NCBI GenBank assembly: GCA_019614645.1
Contig: JABWDB010000009.1
Location: 930,001-994,000 of the forward strand
Length of the DNA stretch: 64,000 nucleotides
Source of the DNA: Stratiolaelaps scimitus
Lineage: Eukaryota; Arthropoda; Arachnida; Mesostigmata; Laelapidae
Direction: 5' to 3'
In this document: positions 12,187 through 23,800 of the stretch, one piece after another
How the letters are laid out: every line of letters begins with the position of its first letter
How positions within the stretch are numbered: position 1 is the stretch's first letter
The notes under the pieces: model-generated
Told to the model about the DNA's origin: nothing
The model's input: only the letters and a program-made list of their open reading frames with translations
The model's database searches: none
Translations under genes and position numbers: made by a program

Positions 12187-12930
12187 CTAGACATACAGAT
12201 AATTTATTTTAAACATAATCACTGGAGGTATATTGGCTGCGAAACATTGGTCGGGTAATGTGGAGCCTCTAAATGTTAGCGTTCGATTTGCCAGGATAAC
12301 ACATTTTGTCTTGATTATAACATAGTTATGTGTCCTGATAAAACAATGGTGGCAATGATCGCTGTAGATCCAGTTGTAGCCGATGTGAGGCCGGATACGA
12401 ACCTGTTTTGTGGACTCGTTTTTTACTATTGCTTCAACGTCCAACACATAGACAACATGGATGTTTCATTAAGGAAGTAGTCAACGAAATCACTATTGGT
12501 TGTTACCGGCCATCACTGCTCACCGCAAAATTAGCAAAGTGCCATTGGCAAGAGCAATGCATTGCGGAACACTTAGTCTGCTCTTGGAACAATGAGACAT
12601 GATAATCAACAGCGTCTACTAACCGGGACCTCATTGTCGATGGACACAAATCCTAAGATGATATCAGTGTCTGCCCTTCACGTTCATAAGCTGTAGCAAT
12701 CAGCTCCACCAATACGCCACCGAAGTAAGGGGCTGTATGGGACGCCAACGCAACTGAAGGCCTCATCGATACATGTCAGTTAAGCGGTTATTGTCATTTG
12801 TTTCCCATCCTTCGACTTACGCTACTTTGGATGAGTGGATTTGAATTTTGGGTGGGTTTCAAACCTCAAGACCAGATCTGTGAAAGTGCAATTGCCAATG
12901 AGACAATTGGCGGAATCATTATAGTTGGCC
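12187..12930 (-). pseudogene. possible multi-exon gene or decayed gene, lipocalin-like pattern
   Basis: Several short minus-strand frames in series look coding. One near 12838-12916 includes NCLIGNCTFTDLVLRF. One near 12650-12735 follows an acceptor-like CCCATACAG and reads YFGGVLVELIATAYERE. The third, 12187-12400, contains NWIYSDHCHHCFIRTHNYV and ends with KTKCVILANRTLTF and a stop. The last has the aromatic, YxDxxxC and later C-x-[IL]-L pattern seen in arachnid lipocalins and loosely resembles the frame at 28713-28935. A GTAAGT donor occurs at about 12807, but the frame before it is closed by TAG, and none of the frames has an ATG. This is a decayed copy or a gene with small exons. The family name is tentative. 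Confidence 0.2.
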
Positions 12931-15900
12931 ATTGACCCTAACCCGCTTGTTCATGATCGAATAGATTGTGTGATGCGTGCTCACACACCCGGCAGGCGGT
13001 GATAGGGGCGAAGCGAGGTGGGGATACTTTTGTGTTTCCAACACTACAGAAGGTAATCTTCAAGAGTTTTTCAATTTCAGCCTGGTAATCACAGATACAC
13101 GCGTCGAGTGTGTAACTCGATATAAAGATTACCGCTTATTTGCCGTTGGCGGCTGCTACCGACGAACGATTATAGGGGGCTCGTGATTACCTGCTGTTGC
13201 TAGGGCATCCGGAAAAAAGAAGAAATAAGCTCCGCGCGTCGCCGAAACTGCTGTTCGCCGTTAATGCGATTAGATTCTCTATTAGAAGGTGTACGATTCT
13301 GCTGGGAGGAGCCGCCAGGTGGATCGACGACCGATGACAGTTGGAACTGAATGAACTCTGTCAATGAAAGTCCTCTGGGGGCCTAACAAAGGGCCAATTG
13401 CACTGTAATATATTTTTAGTCGTTCTCGTCGCCATTATAATACATGCAGCCATTTAGTATACGAATATTTCATTGTCGTTCGTCGTGATTCGCGTCGAGC
13501 TAATTTTTCAACACCGTACGGACAAGAAGTTGCGAGATCTCAGCTGCCTACACCGGCTAATACGAACGATATGTAGTTTCTTTGCTAGGCGTATATTACT
13601 TTGGCTGAGCTTTAATGTCTCCAAACGAGCGGTGTTTATCAAAGGACAAACAGTGTAATATTAATGGAAAAAATTGGCCAAGCTCAAATAGCAAATTTCA
13701 AAAACCTTCTCTTCTTTGAAAGTGCAAAGCAATGATTTCTCTTTGCAACAGAATCAGTTACAGCGAAAGAGACGGGTTGAACCGCAAACGCACAGAATAT
13801 TAGCGAAGCCCGCAGAGGGTTCGCCCCCTCTTTGACAGATGACACAGTTCCCTCTGACCGCAAACCTTATCCCTTGAGAGTGGCGCGTATATTTAGGCCA
13901 CACTCGTCCTGACGCTCCTCTGCAACTGTCAAAACTTGTGCTTGTCATACTGATTTATTAATGTCCGTAGATATTGCTGCATCCTTGTTGGCGCAAAATC
14001 ACTTTGACGTATTGGTTAAGCCGTGCTCAAACGTTCGGACAATAAGTACTATTTACCGTGGGGGCCGGGCGGTGCGTTGGAGCCCGTCGGTGAGTCGAGA
14101 TTCAACCTTTTGTTTCTCGTAGTATTGTCGTTGAAGGCAGAGAGGCCGCGATAATCGATGTGCGCCTCGAAACATAACGCCACAAGGCGATGACGGTGTG
14201 TTTCATAACTGAAAATATATATATATATATATATATATAGTGTAGTTCCTGTTTGATGATACGAGCCTGGTGTTGGCGGCCTAACATTAAATGTCACCCA
14301 CCACGTTCGGTGACACTGATTATACACCTGACATTGCTGGTGTGGTAGTTCCACAAATCGTTTGGTACAACAACAACATCGATCAGCAGCGTCACATCTA
14401 ACCTCCTCGCATCGTGCTCAACTACGATCGCGCTGCGTGCCCCTTGTATTGACAACCCTCTTATGAATCTACTTAATTCCCAAGACGAATTTGGGTAAAA
14501 GGATCGAGTAAGTTGTATGTTGAGTTAGTCGTTCGCTGGCCTGACACCTAGTCGCATGCAACAATTACAGTTGTTGTCGTTGGGAAGAGATAGAGGCGGG
14601 TTGCATCACGGAGTATACCTCAAGACTAGATGCACGTCTACCAGGAGTTTTCCTTGTTTCCAGAGTCGCTCGTTCAAATGCTTTCGTTTCCCAACTCAGG
14701 TTAGCAACCTTCACTAATGTACTCTTTCGCCGCCTGTGTCCTTGCCTCAGACTATGCAACAATGCGATCGTCGCTTCGTGCGTTGTAAGGATAAGTTCTC
14801 TTGCACCATCATCGTCGCGAGCGACACCGCCGCCGCCGCAATCGCCACCTAGACGCCACTGGCACGACCGCACCCCGAGCGTCCCAGGGGCCCGCGACGG
14901 AAACTACGAGTGTGAACCTGCCACCCCCCCTGGGGAGTGAGGTACTGCTTACTGCTGAGACTTCGCTTTTCGTCGACTTTGCACTCGCGCGCGAGCTCGC
15001 ACAACCTTTGCGCCAACCGAACGGATACTCGAGCGTTAACCGGCCGACGTTCCTGCATTCTGCCACAGTCATCAATAACTCGCGGCCGTCACCGCCGTTG
15101 AGCGGTCGGTCGTTGCCGCCTCTGCGAACGTGTCGCGAGATGTCTCGTGGCAAATGAGGTGGCCGGCCACATCGATACGTACCGGGTTACCGTTCGTCGT
15201 CGATAGAACACCGATGGCATTGCCCACACACAGAGCTCACTCCCTGTATTTGCTTTGAGGGAGCCCGCCACAGGGTTACTGCAGACTCACACACACAAGC
15301 CAACCGGGTGCGGGATTGTACGTCGTGTAGAGAAGGCTTGTAGTTGCATGATCAACATTGTCATGCATTGTCACAGCAGAGTTCGAGATAAGTCTCGTTG
15401 CAAGCAGCGACTGTGTGAGCTTCGAGGCGGGTTTCAGGCTGAAGGCACGCAGCTGCCCGAAGGCTTTGACCGGTCATGCTGCCCGCCTTAGCTTGCTGCC
15501 AACGATGCCCTCCTGCGACCGCACGACCACCGCTGGCAGTATCGCTCATTGCAGACCAGTGCTTATAGACTTCGACAGACGATGTCGGTCCTCTTGAATA
15601 CAACTTCGACGAAGTCAGTCACCTAACGAGCGAACGTGCGACAGTCTATTTCAACTGTTCGGCGGAGACGGGAAAGTTTGTGCTGTCCCCCCGGTTCCGA
15701 CTCCTGTGACTGAGCTGGAACGAGGCGGGTGACCTGTACGGATAACCTTAACAGATTAATTCCTTCCTTTGAATCAGGAGATTTTCGCTTAAGATATATT
15801 CTCGTTATTCATTTATTATTAATTGATCCTCTAAAGTATCGTGCATAGGCTCTATATAACGTCTGAACTCCAGCCCTAAATCTGCAGTCTACCCTACAAC

Positions 15901-16563
15901 TGTTTATGAAGCAAGGCATATTTTTTCCTATACTTCCTAAACCATTTAAGTGGAGGTGAACGCTGGATGATAATTTTACATAAGTGGAGCAGTATTTTTT
16001 CCTCTCGATCGCGTGACCGCCTCTCTGCGGCTTTCTCCGATTGCCGACGGGGAAGCTCACTTTAAAGTTCGCCGCCGCACGAAAAAAACCGAACACAAAC
16101 CAGAGTTCGTGTAAGCTGGTTTTTTTTTTCGACCTCGTTTTCCGCACGCGTCCACATGCGAAACAATTACCCGAAAGAACTCTTTCAGGCGACATCTATC
16201 TACATACATACGCTCTGGTGTGATTGTGTGAAAAGCCTCCATTAGTCCACCACGAAACAGGTCATTTGAAATCTACGATCACAGGTAGAATGGCTGGCGA
16301 GATATGCCCAAAGTAGAATTTCTTCGCCACCAATGAATAACGCCGGCGCCACAAGATGTCGCCGAGACAACCTCGCTTGGACATTCAGCTAAAGGTTAAA
16401 AAAAAAATAGTCACCAACAGATTGCAGTTGGGACTGCAGCTCCTACGTGTTTCAGCGTGTTTGTTATTCACTCAAGGTCAATTAGGCTGGGCAGCCAGCG
16501 TTTGTTGTTCATTATTCTTCTAGAAAGCATGTAATAAATATTAATTATAGTAATAATTTTAAT
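12931..16563. other. gene-poor stretch with a GC-rich island
   Basis: Contains a (TA)n at 14214-14239 and a GC/CpG-rich island at about 14800-15150 with CCG-type triplets. Frames are open on both strands of the island because of composition, not because of a recognised protein. T-runs at 16120-16130 and an A-run at 16400-16408 are present. No supported gene. Confidence 0.4.
14214..14239. repeat. (TA)n microsatellite
   Basis: About 13 AT units, uninterrupted. Confidence 0.9.
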
Positions 16564-16800
16564 CTATCGCAAGCCGAAAATCGAATTGGGCCCTTGGGAT
16601 ACCACGACATGAGCATTTTCGTCGCACGGGGCGAACAGCCATAGGCGACCTTCGTAACAGCTTAGAAAAAAGATGTCGTACACAGAGTTGACGAAATAAT
16701 GCTGAATTGCTAATGCATAGATATCATATAGGTCACAGCATGCTGTCGCGTCGACATTCGAAGCGCCAGCATAGGCCAGTATAATCAACGGTACGTTCAT
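16564..16800 (-). CDS. hypothetical small ORF, 78 residues
   Basis: True ATG at 16800. The first 18 residues (MNVPLIILAYAGASNVDA) resemble a short signal peptide. Codon choice looks protein-like, and the rest has four cysteines in an otherwise hydrophobic and acidic sequence (SVYDIFFLSCYEGRLWLF, APCDENAHVVV). A GCAA/GTATGT donor-like site lies upstream on the same strand at about 16950-16955, so it might be the end of a spliced gene. It has no recognised homologue and could be chance. Confidence 0.2.
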   Translation of the reverse strand: MNVPLIILAYAGASNVDATACCDLYDIYALAIQHYFVNSVYDIFFLSCYEGRLWLFAPCDENAHVVVSQGPNSIFGLR

Positions 16801-17896
16801 GTGCTCTGACAGCCTGCGTCACAGCACAACTCGACCAGTGTTGCATAGAGAACATGTCGAGCATGGGTAAATCTCGCATCGCCTGTGGACACCTGCGCGA
16901 GCAGTATCGAATCGAGGTGCTCGGATGAAATGTGTACGCGCAACTCAAACATACTTGCTGAACGCCTCTAGTACCGTTGTAAGTACGAAGAACATTAAAC
17001 ACTTCGATAGTAAATGATTATCGATGAGGGCTCACCTCCATGACGGATTCTGTCGATACACATAAATCGGAAGGCACTGGGAGCCGTGCAGATACGCTCG
17101 CGAGGTCGTTTCTGAGAACTAACAGTTGCAGCAGCAGCAGCAGCTAACGGTTATATATTACTTATTTACCCTGTGTCGCAGAGGGAAAGACCAGTCCATC
17201 AATAGCGACAACGCAGCCCCAGGACGACAGCGATGTTTACCACGATCGCGACGATGGCAACGCCGCATCAAGCGGCTAAACACGACCCGGGGCGAGTCTT
17301 ATCGCGTTTCAATGCTTGCGAGCCACAATGTGCTCGTCATTCTTCGCACACGGCACACATTAGCCGCAAAGTAATGTGATAATTCTAATGTAACAGTAAT
17401 ACCACTGTGATTACTGCCAGTGGTCTCCCTTCGCTGGCCGGAACGCCCTTGCTCATTAAGGCTTCGAAGGGATCCAATCTAGTCCGCGTCGTTGTTCCGT
17501 CACTCTCTCGCTCTCTCTCTACCGCCTGACTCGGGCTGGCTCTAGGAAGCTCGTGTTGAGCTTCCGGTCAGTTCGTTGAACGGATTCGCCGTGTCCTTAT
17601 CAAACTCCGGCTAAGCTCCTCGGCACGGGAACCTGCCGGAGAGCCCAGTACGGGGCAGTGCACCCGCTCGTTTAGACCCTTCTCTAGCGGTCCTTCATTG
17701 ACGATTGGTTTCGTACGGCAGCCGCCGGCCACGCAGGGGCCAACAAACTCATGGAGCGACTCGACGACGGCGTTTTCAGGACATGTTGGGGAAGGCAAAT
17801 CGTTTTTGCTGTTTACAGAATTTCTTTAAACATTTTGTTTTTGTTAAAAATTGACACCTGTTGCGAGGAATCAAGGTTTAGTTGTGATTACAGCGT
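16801..17896. other. gene-poor stretch
   Basis: Holds a (GCA)n run at 17128-17144 and a CT-rich run at 17502-17520. No supported gene. Confidence 0.4.
17128..17144. repeat. (CAG)n triplet repeat
   Basis: Five to six CAG units. Similar runs occur at 18894-18914, 27905-27924, 31917-31930 and 58204-58221, mostly in GC-rich islands. Confidence 0.8.
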
Positions 17897-17912
17897 AAAC
17901 CACTTTCACCTA
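17897..17912. repeat. target-site duplication, left copy
   Basis: The 16-bp AAACCACTTTCACCTA is repeated exactly at 18096-18111. The two copies flank the SINE at 17913-18095. Confidence 0.9.
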
Positions 17913-18095
17913 AAAGGTTTTCGGCCTGACTCTCAGCCAACATTTAACGTCCATGGTACAACTGCTTCCGGCATTGCTTCATAAGACGGACCCCTTGAAA
18001 ATGCAAATGTGCAACGGTGGAGATCGAACCCGTGCACCTACGTGTCCCCTCCGATTGCGAGGCACACACGTCTGCACCACGCTACCGGGCTCGAC
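17913..18095 (-). mobile_element. full-length tRNA-derived SINE (copy 1)
   Basis: Read on the minus strand, the element opens with a tRNA-like head: GAGCCCGGTAGCGTGGTGCA resembles an A box region, and GGGTTCGATCTCC at about 18020-18032 is a good B box, together forming an internal RNA polymerase III promoter. A non-tRNA body of about 100 bp follows and ends with GGCTGAGAGTCAGGCCG and a short A/T-rich end. The element is bounded by a perfect 16-bp duplication, the mark of target-primed retroposition. The body recurs at 24556-24643, 40027-40180, 41009-41190 and 43632-43672. It is non-autonomous; no reverse transcriptase is seen in the window. Confidence 0.85.
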
Positions 18096-18111
18096 AAACC
18101 ACTTTCACCTA
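18096..18111. repeat. target-site duplication, right copy
   Basis: Exact copy of 17897-17912. Confidence 0.9.
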
Positions 18112-18144
18112 GGATGCTAAAACTGAATGCTGGAAACGATATAA

Positions 18145-18201
<57 letters not shown>
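18145..18201. repeat. long (TA)n microsatellite
   Basis: 57 bp of AT repeat with a single G interruption at 18159. The Tyr/Ile-repeat frames across it are not coding. Confidence 0.95.
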
Positions 18202-18203
<2 letters not shown>

Positions 18204-19920
18204 GCCTTGTGCCTCACGATAGCCGCAACGAAGCAAGCCGCAAACAGCATGGGAGCGCGCGAATTCAAAACCAAATTTCATACATGTAGAGTGAACGTCC
18301 GTAGACACGTTGAGTGTGTATCCGTTCTTGGTCGCTGTTCATTGAAGCACCATTGCGATGTCAGTGCTCCATGAGAGCAATGAACGATGAGTGACAGCTT
18401 TGGTGGCTGAATGGATCACTAACGTCGCGCGCAGGCTCGCCGCCGCCGCCGCCGAAACATCAACAACAACCGAACACGCAAGAAGCTGGACGGGGACGAA
18501 GTGGAACAGAGGCAGACATGAAAAGTCGCCGCACTCCTCCGAGATCCGCTTCTTCTCAAAGTATCCAACGAGCGTATTGTCACCCACTCTGCAATGGCGT
18601 TCGATCGGCTGGACATTGGCTGTTTGTTGCGACTCGGACGGCAGGAAGGAGGGAACGTCACCACGCTATCGTCCTCGTCTACGGTGCACACCGGTGGATG
18701 ACATGGATGTCCAGCGGCAGGCGGACGTACATAGCATCCTCCCCAGATGCTACTTGGTTTCGCGGTAGGGTGGCCATCTATCAGACGCGATGACATCGTG
18801 GCGGCCGTGGATGGGACACAGCGTGGAGAGGCGATGTGTGATGGGAGCAGAAACAATGTTTTGTCGAGGCTACGGTGAAGAGGAGGAGCAGCGGCAGCAA
18901 CAGCAGCAGCAGCACTACGATCTCTACTTTTTTGCCGAGTTGCCACCGCGCCGGTGACGGAGCGTGGCGCGACGGTGCCGACGGCGTCGGCAGAGGTCGT
19001 AGCGACCGTCGGCAAAGAGAGACCGAACGATCCGTTTGCTGCGATGGTGACTTATTCAGCAGCTGGATGGGGTGGGCACGATGGACGACGAAAAGCAGAC
19101 GATACGCGAAAGCTTTCTGGGGCTCTCCGGTCCGGCGATGGAGGTTCGGAGGATAACGAGAGATAGAGAGAGAGAGTGAGTGAGAGAGAAAGAGCGAGAA
19201 TTTCGAGGGGAATACTGTATGCGTTTGCGATCCGACCCGTCAACATCCGGCGAGATAAAGTGAGGGCCCAGAACTAGAGAAGAAAATGTTCTCACACAGT
19301 GGGCCAAGTGGCTTACCTCTTGGTAACGCCCTGACACGGCCTAATGTACGGCCCCGCGATCGTACATCCGGCAGAGTGCGCCACGGATAGCGGCAAGTGC
19401 GAACATGTTGTCTTGGTACTCACAATGTAGCAAAGGTTTGTCTTAGCGTCCAAAATGATCGGTAATAGATTGTGACTATCAACATAGTTTCCGGTCAAAT
19501 AACAGATAACCCAAGAGTACCTGTATCAGTGCATAGTTCGACTGTGCACAGGGAGTGCCGTAAGCGAAAATGTCCGTGTGTCAAACATGGTTTGCAAAAT
19601 GTTAATACGGATATTTGTGATCTCAAAGATGCCCCTCGGTCCTGCCGGCCAGTGATGTACTACTGATGAGATGCTGTTGACCCAACGAAACGATTGATTC
19701 GACCAAGTACTGCTCACAATGACGAAATTAAAGCGAGCAATCTATCCGAAGCGGTGCAAATTGGCTACTCAAGAAGGACGCAAGACAAAACAATATATAT
19801 ACACATACGCACACACATATATCTGTATATATATATATATATATATATATACAAGATAAGATTATATCCTCAAGACCTTTTGTAATTTAAAGTAACGATA
19901 TTCCCTACCGCTCCCAAGTA
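18202..19920. other. GC-rich island 18.4-19.2 kb and flanks
   Basis: 18391-19170 is GC-rich with GCC/CAG triplet runs and long open frames on both strands, one of 198 codons on the minus strand. Those frames are low-complexity (Ala/Ser/Arg/Pro-rich) and show no domain. A GA tract lies at 19162-19195 and a (TA)n at 19826-19851. The island could hold a 5' exon or promoter of a spliced gene, but this is unproven. Confidence 0.35.
19826..19851. repeat. (TA)n microsatellite
   Basis: About 13 TA units, preceded by related ATATATAC/ACACAT variants from 19793. Confidence 0.9.
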
Positions 19921-20104
19921 TCTTTTTTTTTGAGAGGAGGAAATTTTCTTCAAACCTACGGACACCACCAGAAACACCTTCCAATCTCCGTGGAAGTGGG
20001 CCCCGATCCAGTGCAGGCGGTGGGGTTGACGTGGATGACAAAACGCCACCTCTGCCTGCTAAAAGCACCATCCTCTGCTGAGAGTCTATCTCTTCTCTAG
20101 AGTC
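19921..20104 (-). repeat. dispersed repeat of about 180 bp (copy A)
   Basis: The reverse complement of this segment matches 54388-54560 over its whole length with scattered substitutions and small indels. Shared blocks include GACTCTCAGCAGAGGATGGT, GTTTTGTCATCCACGTC, GCACTGGATCG and GTTTGAAGAAAATTTCCTCC followed by an A-run. A short third match lies at 27651-27692. On the minus strand, copy A has an open frame starting MVLLAGRGGVLSSTST, whose first 20 or so residues are similar in copy B. It is either an uncharacterised interspersed repeat or scattered pieces of a duplicated gene. The A-rich end in all copies suggests retroposition. Confidence 0.7.
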
Positions 20105-21987
20105 CTGCAGCTCTCAACTATCAACCCTTGCTTATTGCACATACAAAGGCAGTATGACAAAAATCACCCTCGTACACCGTGAGCTTAGCTATTGTGTGAA
20201 ATAATATGATCTATGTGTGGCGTAAATAACGCAAAAAAGCAATCCGCCCAGAGATCCTTCCCAGGACAGCCCCCCGCTCTCTCTCTCAGTTCGCTGTTCA
20301 TCCGAAACGTGCAAGTGAACGAGGCTGGGACAGGGTCAAGCAGAGAGCGATACACCTCAAGACTTAAGTTTTCGCGCGTTCGACACTTGCGTCCCCGCTC
20401 GCTGCAGACACTATCCATTCCTCTGTGGCACCGCGTGTCGCTGTAGATTCGCCTGCTGGCGGCTCAGTTAAGTATGGCTAACATTTCGTAGCTTTCAGCG
20501 TTGCCCCCTCGTTGGGGCCCGCGTCTTCATCGCTGCTGCGTTGTGTCACTAAAATATGTCAGCCGCTCCATATCAACGGCGTTAGCACATTGCGGGACGG
20601 GGGGGGGGGGGCTCAGGCCCCACCGATCCCCGACGAGACCCGCGATGGTGGCACTCCCCAAGCGGCTGGCTCATGGCCGGCCGTGAGCGCGCGAGCAGAA
20701 AGAAAGCTCGGGGTGAGGCGGTGGCAGCGGCTGCAGACATCACCACCGAGCGAGAGTTACGGGCGAACCAAGCAGTGTAAGGGGGGGGGCAGGTCCACGG
20801 CCAGAGATGGCCCCCGTCAAGCCTAGATGTCCCTGAGGATGTTGGCACATACGCACAGTCGACGGACTCGACAGACGGCGATGACAAGACAATACAAGCA
20901 GCGGGCGGCAGCAGCAGCTCCTCTCTTACGGGTCACCGCCTCGCGCGCGCGCGCTTCCGACGAGAAGTGGGATCAGCCTTGGGTGCGCGTCAACCCACGG
21001 TAGTAGCTGCACTCAGAAGCGGATGAGTAGCACCACTTCAGCGGCCGGCTGCCGTAGTCTTCGGCCGTGTTCGGGGACTTCAGCGCTGGCGAAGCGACCG
21101 AACGCAGCCGGCGGAAGCAGTAGCAGCAGCTGCAGCACACGTACGGGGGAAAGAACATTCTGGCGTTTCGCTACGAGATATTCATGTACCCGAAGGCACT
21201 CGCGACCTCTTCTTTTCCCAGATTCTGGCTGTTCCCGATCTCTCTCTCTCTCTCGTTCAGAGTCTTGTGCTGAACTTCGCCTCTCGCTACTATTGTTCCT
21301 ATGCCGCGGAATCGGATGATGAGTTTCGATGGTATATTACGAAAGATGGGGCCTGTCGGGCCAGGCCATAAAACTCGTCGTTTTTTTTAACCAGCCCCGA
21401 ACACGGTGGCGTGGCGTGGGGTTCAATGGAAACAGGGAGATGATCGAGGTGGTACGCATTCGATTCGAATGTTTGACATTTGCCGCGAGCATCGTCGAAG
21501 TTCTTACTTATCGACAAAAACCATGTCTTATACAACTACAAATGTATCGATAGATATCCAGATATAATATTGCCGTTTTCGACTTTATATCAGCATGTTC
21601 AGATTACCTAACAAAGGTGTAAATATAAAAGCTACAATCATAATAATATCGCCTTGTATACTATCACACTATGAACCGGTGAGAACGCACAGATTAGTGA
21701 GTACTCCGTATTGAGCATAACAATTTCGTTACGTCATCGAAGGGGGCGGTCGAGAAATGACGGCTGATAGCAGCGAGCAGTGTATGACGAACGCATGTAC
21801 GAAGATTAGGCAAATCTGGTTGTAGAGATGGATATCGGCCGTATCGGCCGCTTACTTGCACGTCGGAGATTAATTTCACGTTCGTTATGGGCGGCACGTG
21901 TATATCAATGTTTTTGTGTTATTATTGTTATTATATTACTATGATTCATATGAATTCGCTTCGTGAAACGATACATTATTTTCCTTC
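20105..21987. other. GC-rich island with poly-G, no gene recognised
   Basis: 20500-21160 is GC-rich, with a 13-base G run at 20599-20611, a further G run at 20781-20789, CG dinucleotide repeats at 20943-20951 and CAG/AGC triplets at 21116-21130. A CT run lies at 21240-21254. Frames are low-complexity. From 21.5 kb the DNA becomes AT-rich. Confidence 0.4.
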
Positions 21988-22038
21988 TATCAAAGAGACC
22001 TAGTGAATGTGTTAGCGTTTTCCAGGGTCTCTTTGATA
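21988..22038. other. hairpin with 13-bp perfect stem
   Basis: TATCAAAGAGACC at 21988-22000 is exactly complementary to GGTCTCTTTGATA at 22026-22038, with a 25-nt loop. The flanks do not extend the pairing. It is too short for a typical microRNA precursor and could be a fortuitous palindrome. Confidence 0.5.
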
Positions 22039-22584
22039 CATTTGTCCTTCTGAGCTGTCATATTTATGTGCAAAGCTAGCCGAAGTTATTAAACGCTTAT
22101 GCACGAAGCCGAATGACGCCAAGACGAACGGTTCGATGTTGTGAACTCATTCTTGACACAGCGACGACATAAAAGCAGCAACGTTCGGGAGTGTGTGTGT
22201 GTCTTCTTTCTTCATGTGATATACAAAATGCAAAATAGTCGAGTTTCTCTGATCGCTGCCGATCAATGACTGGCGCTCGTTTGACCTGGCGCTTGCACGA
22301 TCATTTAGCTGAGTTTCGTTGCCCCATCGGGAGCGAACAGATCCGGAAGTCGAAGCACTGATCCAGTATCGTTGTCCAAATGGGCTATTCTCGTTAATTG
22401 GCCGATGTCTCAGATGTTAATTGCCGCCGCGTCCCACGAGAGTATAAATTATGTGCCATTGTTGGCTTACACCAGCTCACATGTACGATATGCCTGCATG
22501 TAGTTGCTCGTACATAAGTATGCGCGAAGCAGCGGTGACGCATCCATAATCTGCTGCAGTCTCTTGACGAGCGAGTGGCTTCGT

Positions 22585-22815
22585 TTACTGCATAAACAGT
22601 CGGACATGTTTTGCATAGAACTCGACATCAAGGAAGAATGAGATGCCGATTGGCGCGGGCTTTCTAACGTTGTACGTTACTGAGACGGTGGTAGTACGCT
22701 TACACTTTATGACACTCTTCTGGCCGGCGCCATCACTTTTGGCGGTCTCCCTCCTGGCTGTCGATCCAGAGATTCCGTATCCAAGCGTATATGGTCCATA
22801 TGCGGACTCAATCAA
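22585..22815 (-). pseudogene. possible cuticular-protein-like fragment
   Basis: A 76-codon minus-strand frame without an ATG. Its first half, AYGPYTLGYGIS followed by ARRETAKSDGAG, follows the P-Y-x-[FL]-x-Y ... R-x-E-x-x-D-x-x-G order of the Rebers-Riddiford chitin-binding domain of arachnid cuticle proteins. A good splice donor (GTAAGC) follows codon VIK at about 22700, so the exon may end there. The remainder (TVSVTYNV) is less like the family. There is no signal peptide or partner exon nearby. It may be an exon, a relic, or chance. Confidence 0.22.
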
Positions 22816-23772
22816 TGAACTAGACTTAGTGACATTGTGACGACGCTATTGGTCGACTTTACACCAAAAATCATCGTTATTATGAACTTGAAACTTGCTT
22901 CCGCATGTTGTTTTCCTTGTTCGTCGAAACAAAGCACAATACGAATGCGTTCCACAGTATTCGTATCCCGCAACACAGTATTTCCTATAATTGCCTATTA
23001 TTAATTGTATATTATTATAATTATTATGAATTAATTATCTATTATCTAACATTCCTATTCTAACGTATTGCTCCTCAGTTGTCTTAATAGAAGAGGAAAT
23101 TATCTCCACTTGTTATCATCATGGCAATTACTCAGGTCGTTCCACTCTCGCTGTACTCAGACAATGACAACAGGACACTCTCTCACCCGCGGCCTATTTC
23201 ACTTCGCTGGTCCAAACGAAATCGACAAGCATAGAAAATAGTCGGAAGGTTACATAAGAATATTGGATACTGTTAGAGGAACATTATGTCATTTTATATC
23301 AATGTTATGTAAGAGCATCAAATCAATCAATCGTCGTGTGGTGCTTTCGTTCGAACGGGTCAGTAATATTCAGGGCACTAGTTTGCTTTGAGCTATCCGA
23401 TAGCGGCCTATTGCATAAGGTTAATAATAAGTATTATATAAAATAAGTGGACAGAGCCGCTGTGGGCAATCAGGAGAGAGCTCATGCACAGCAGATAAAT
23501 ATATATATATATACATCTTGGAGATATGTACATGTATATATTGATCTTCAAGTATTTTCACAGCAGGTTAGCAAATAATTAGGTCATTGTTATGACTGTA
23601 TTAGTATAGATTAGATTATCGATTATAAGTTCTGTTCATTCGCACCAAGCGCTCGTTAAGTGTACTAGTCTTCAACATTTGTTGCATTCAAGATTCAAAA
23701 TCGTTATTAGAAATATTTCTAAGCTGCAGTACGTGGCTTGACCTTCAAATAAACAAGCACAATTCAATCGTG

Positions 23773-23800
23773 AATATATATATATATATATATATATATA
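23773..23800. repeat. (TA)n microsatellite
   Basis: About 14 TA units, uninterrupted. Confidence 0.9.

Noticed and set aside
17751..17984. Frames ending in a shared SQPTFNVHGTT-like peptide, here and at 24413-24628 and 41108-41434
   Set aside because: The shared peptide is the SINE 3' body read in frame, not a protein family.
18038..18374. Tyr/Ile-repeat proteins
   Set aside because: Translations of the (TA)n microsatellite at 18145-18201; the same applies to similar frames at other TA tracts.
18419..19015. 198-codon minus-strand frame
   Set aside because: Low-complexity Ala/Ser/Arg/Pro sequence in a GC-rich, triplet-repeat island; the other strand is open too and no domain is visible.
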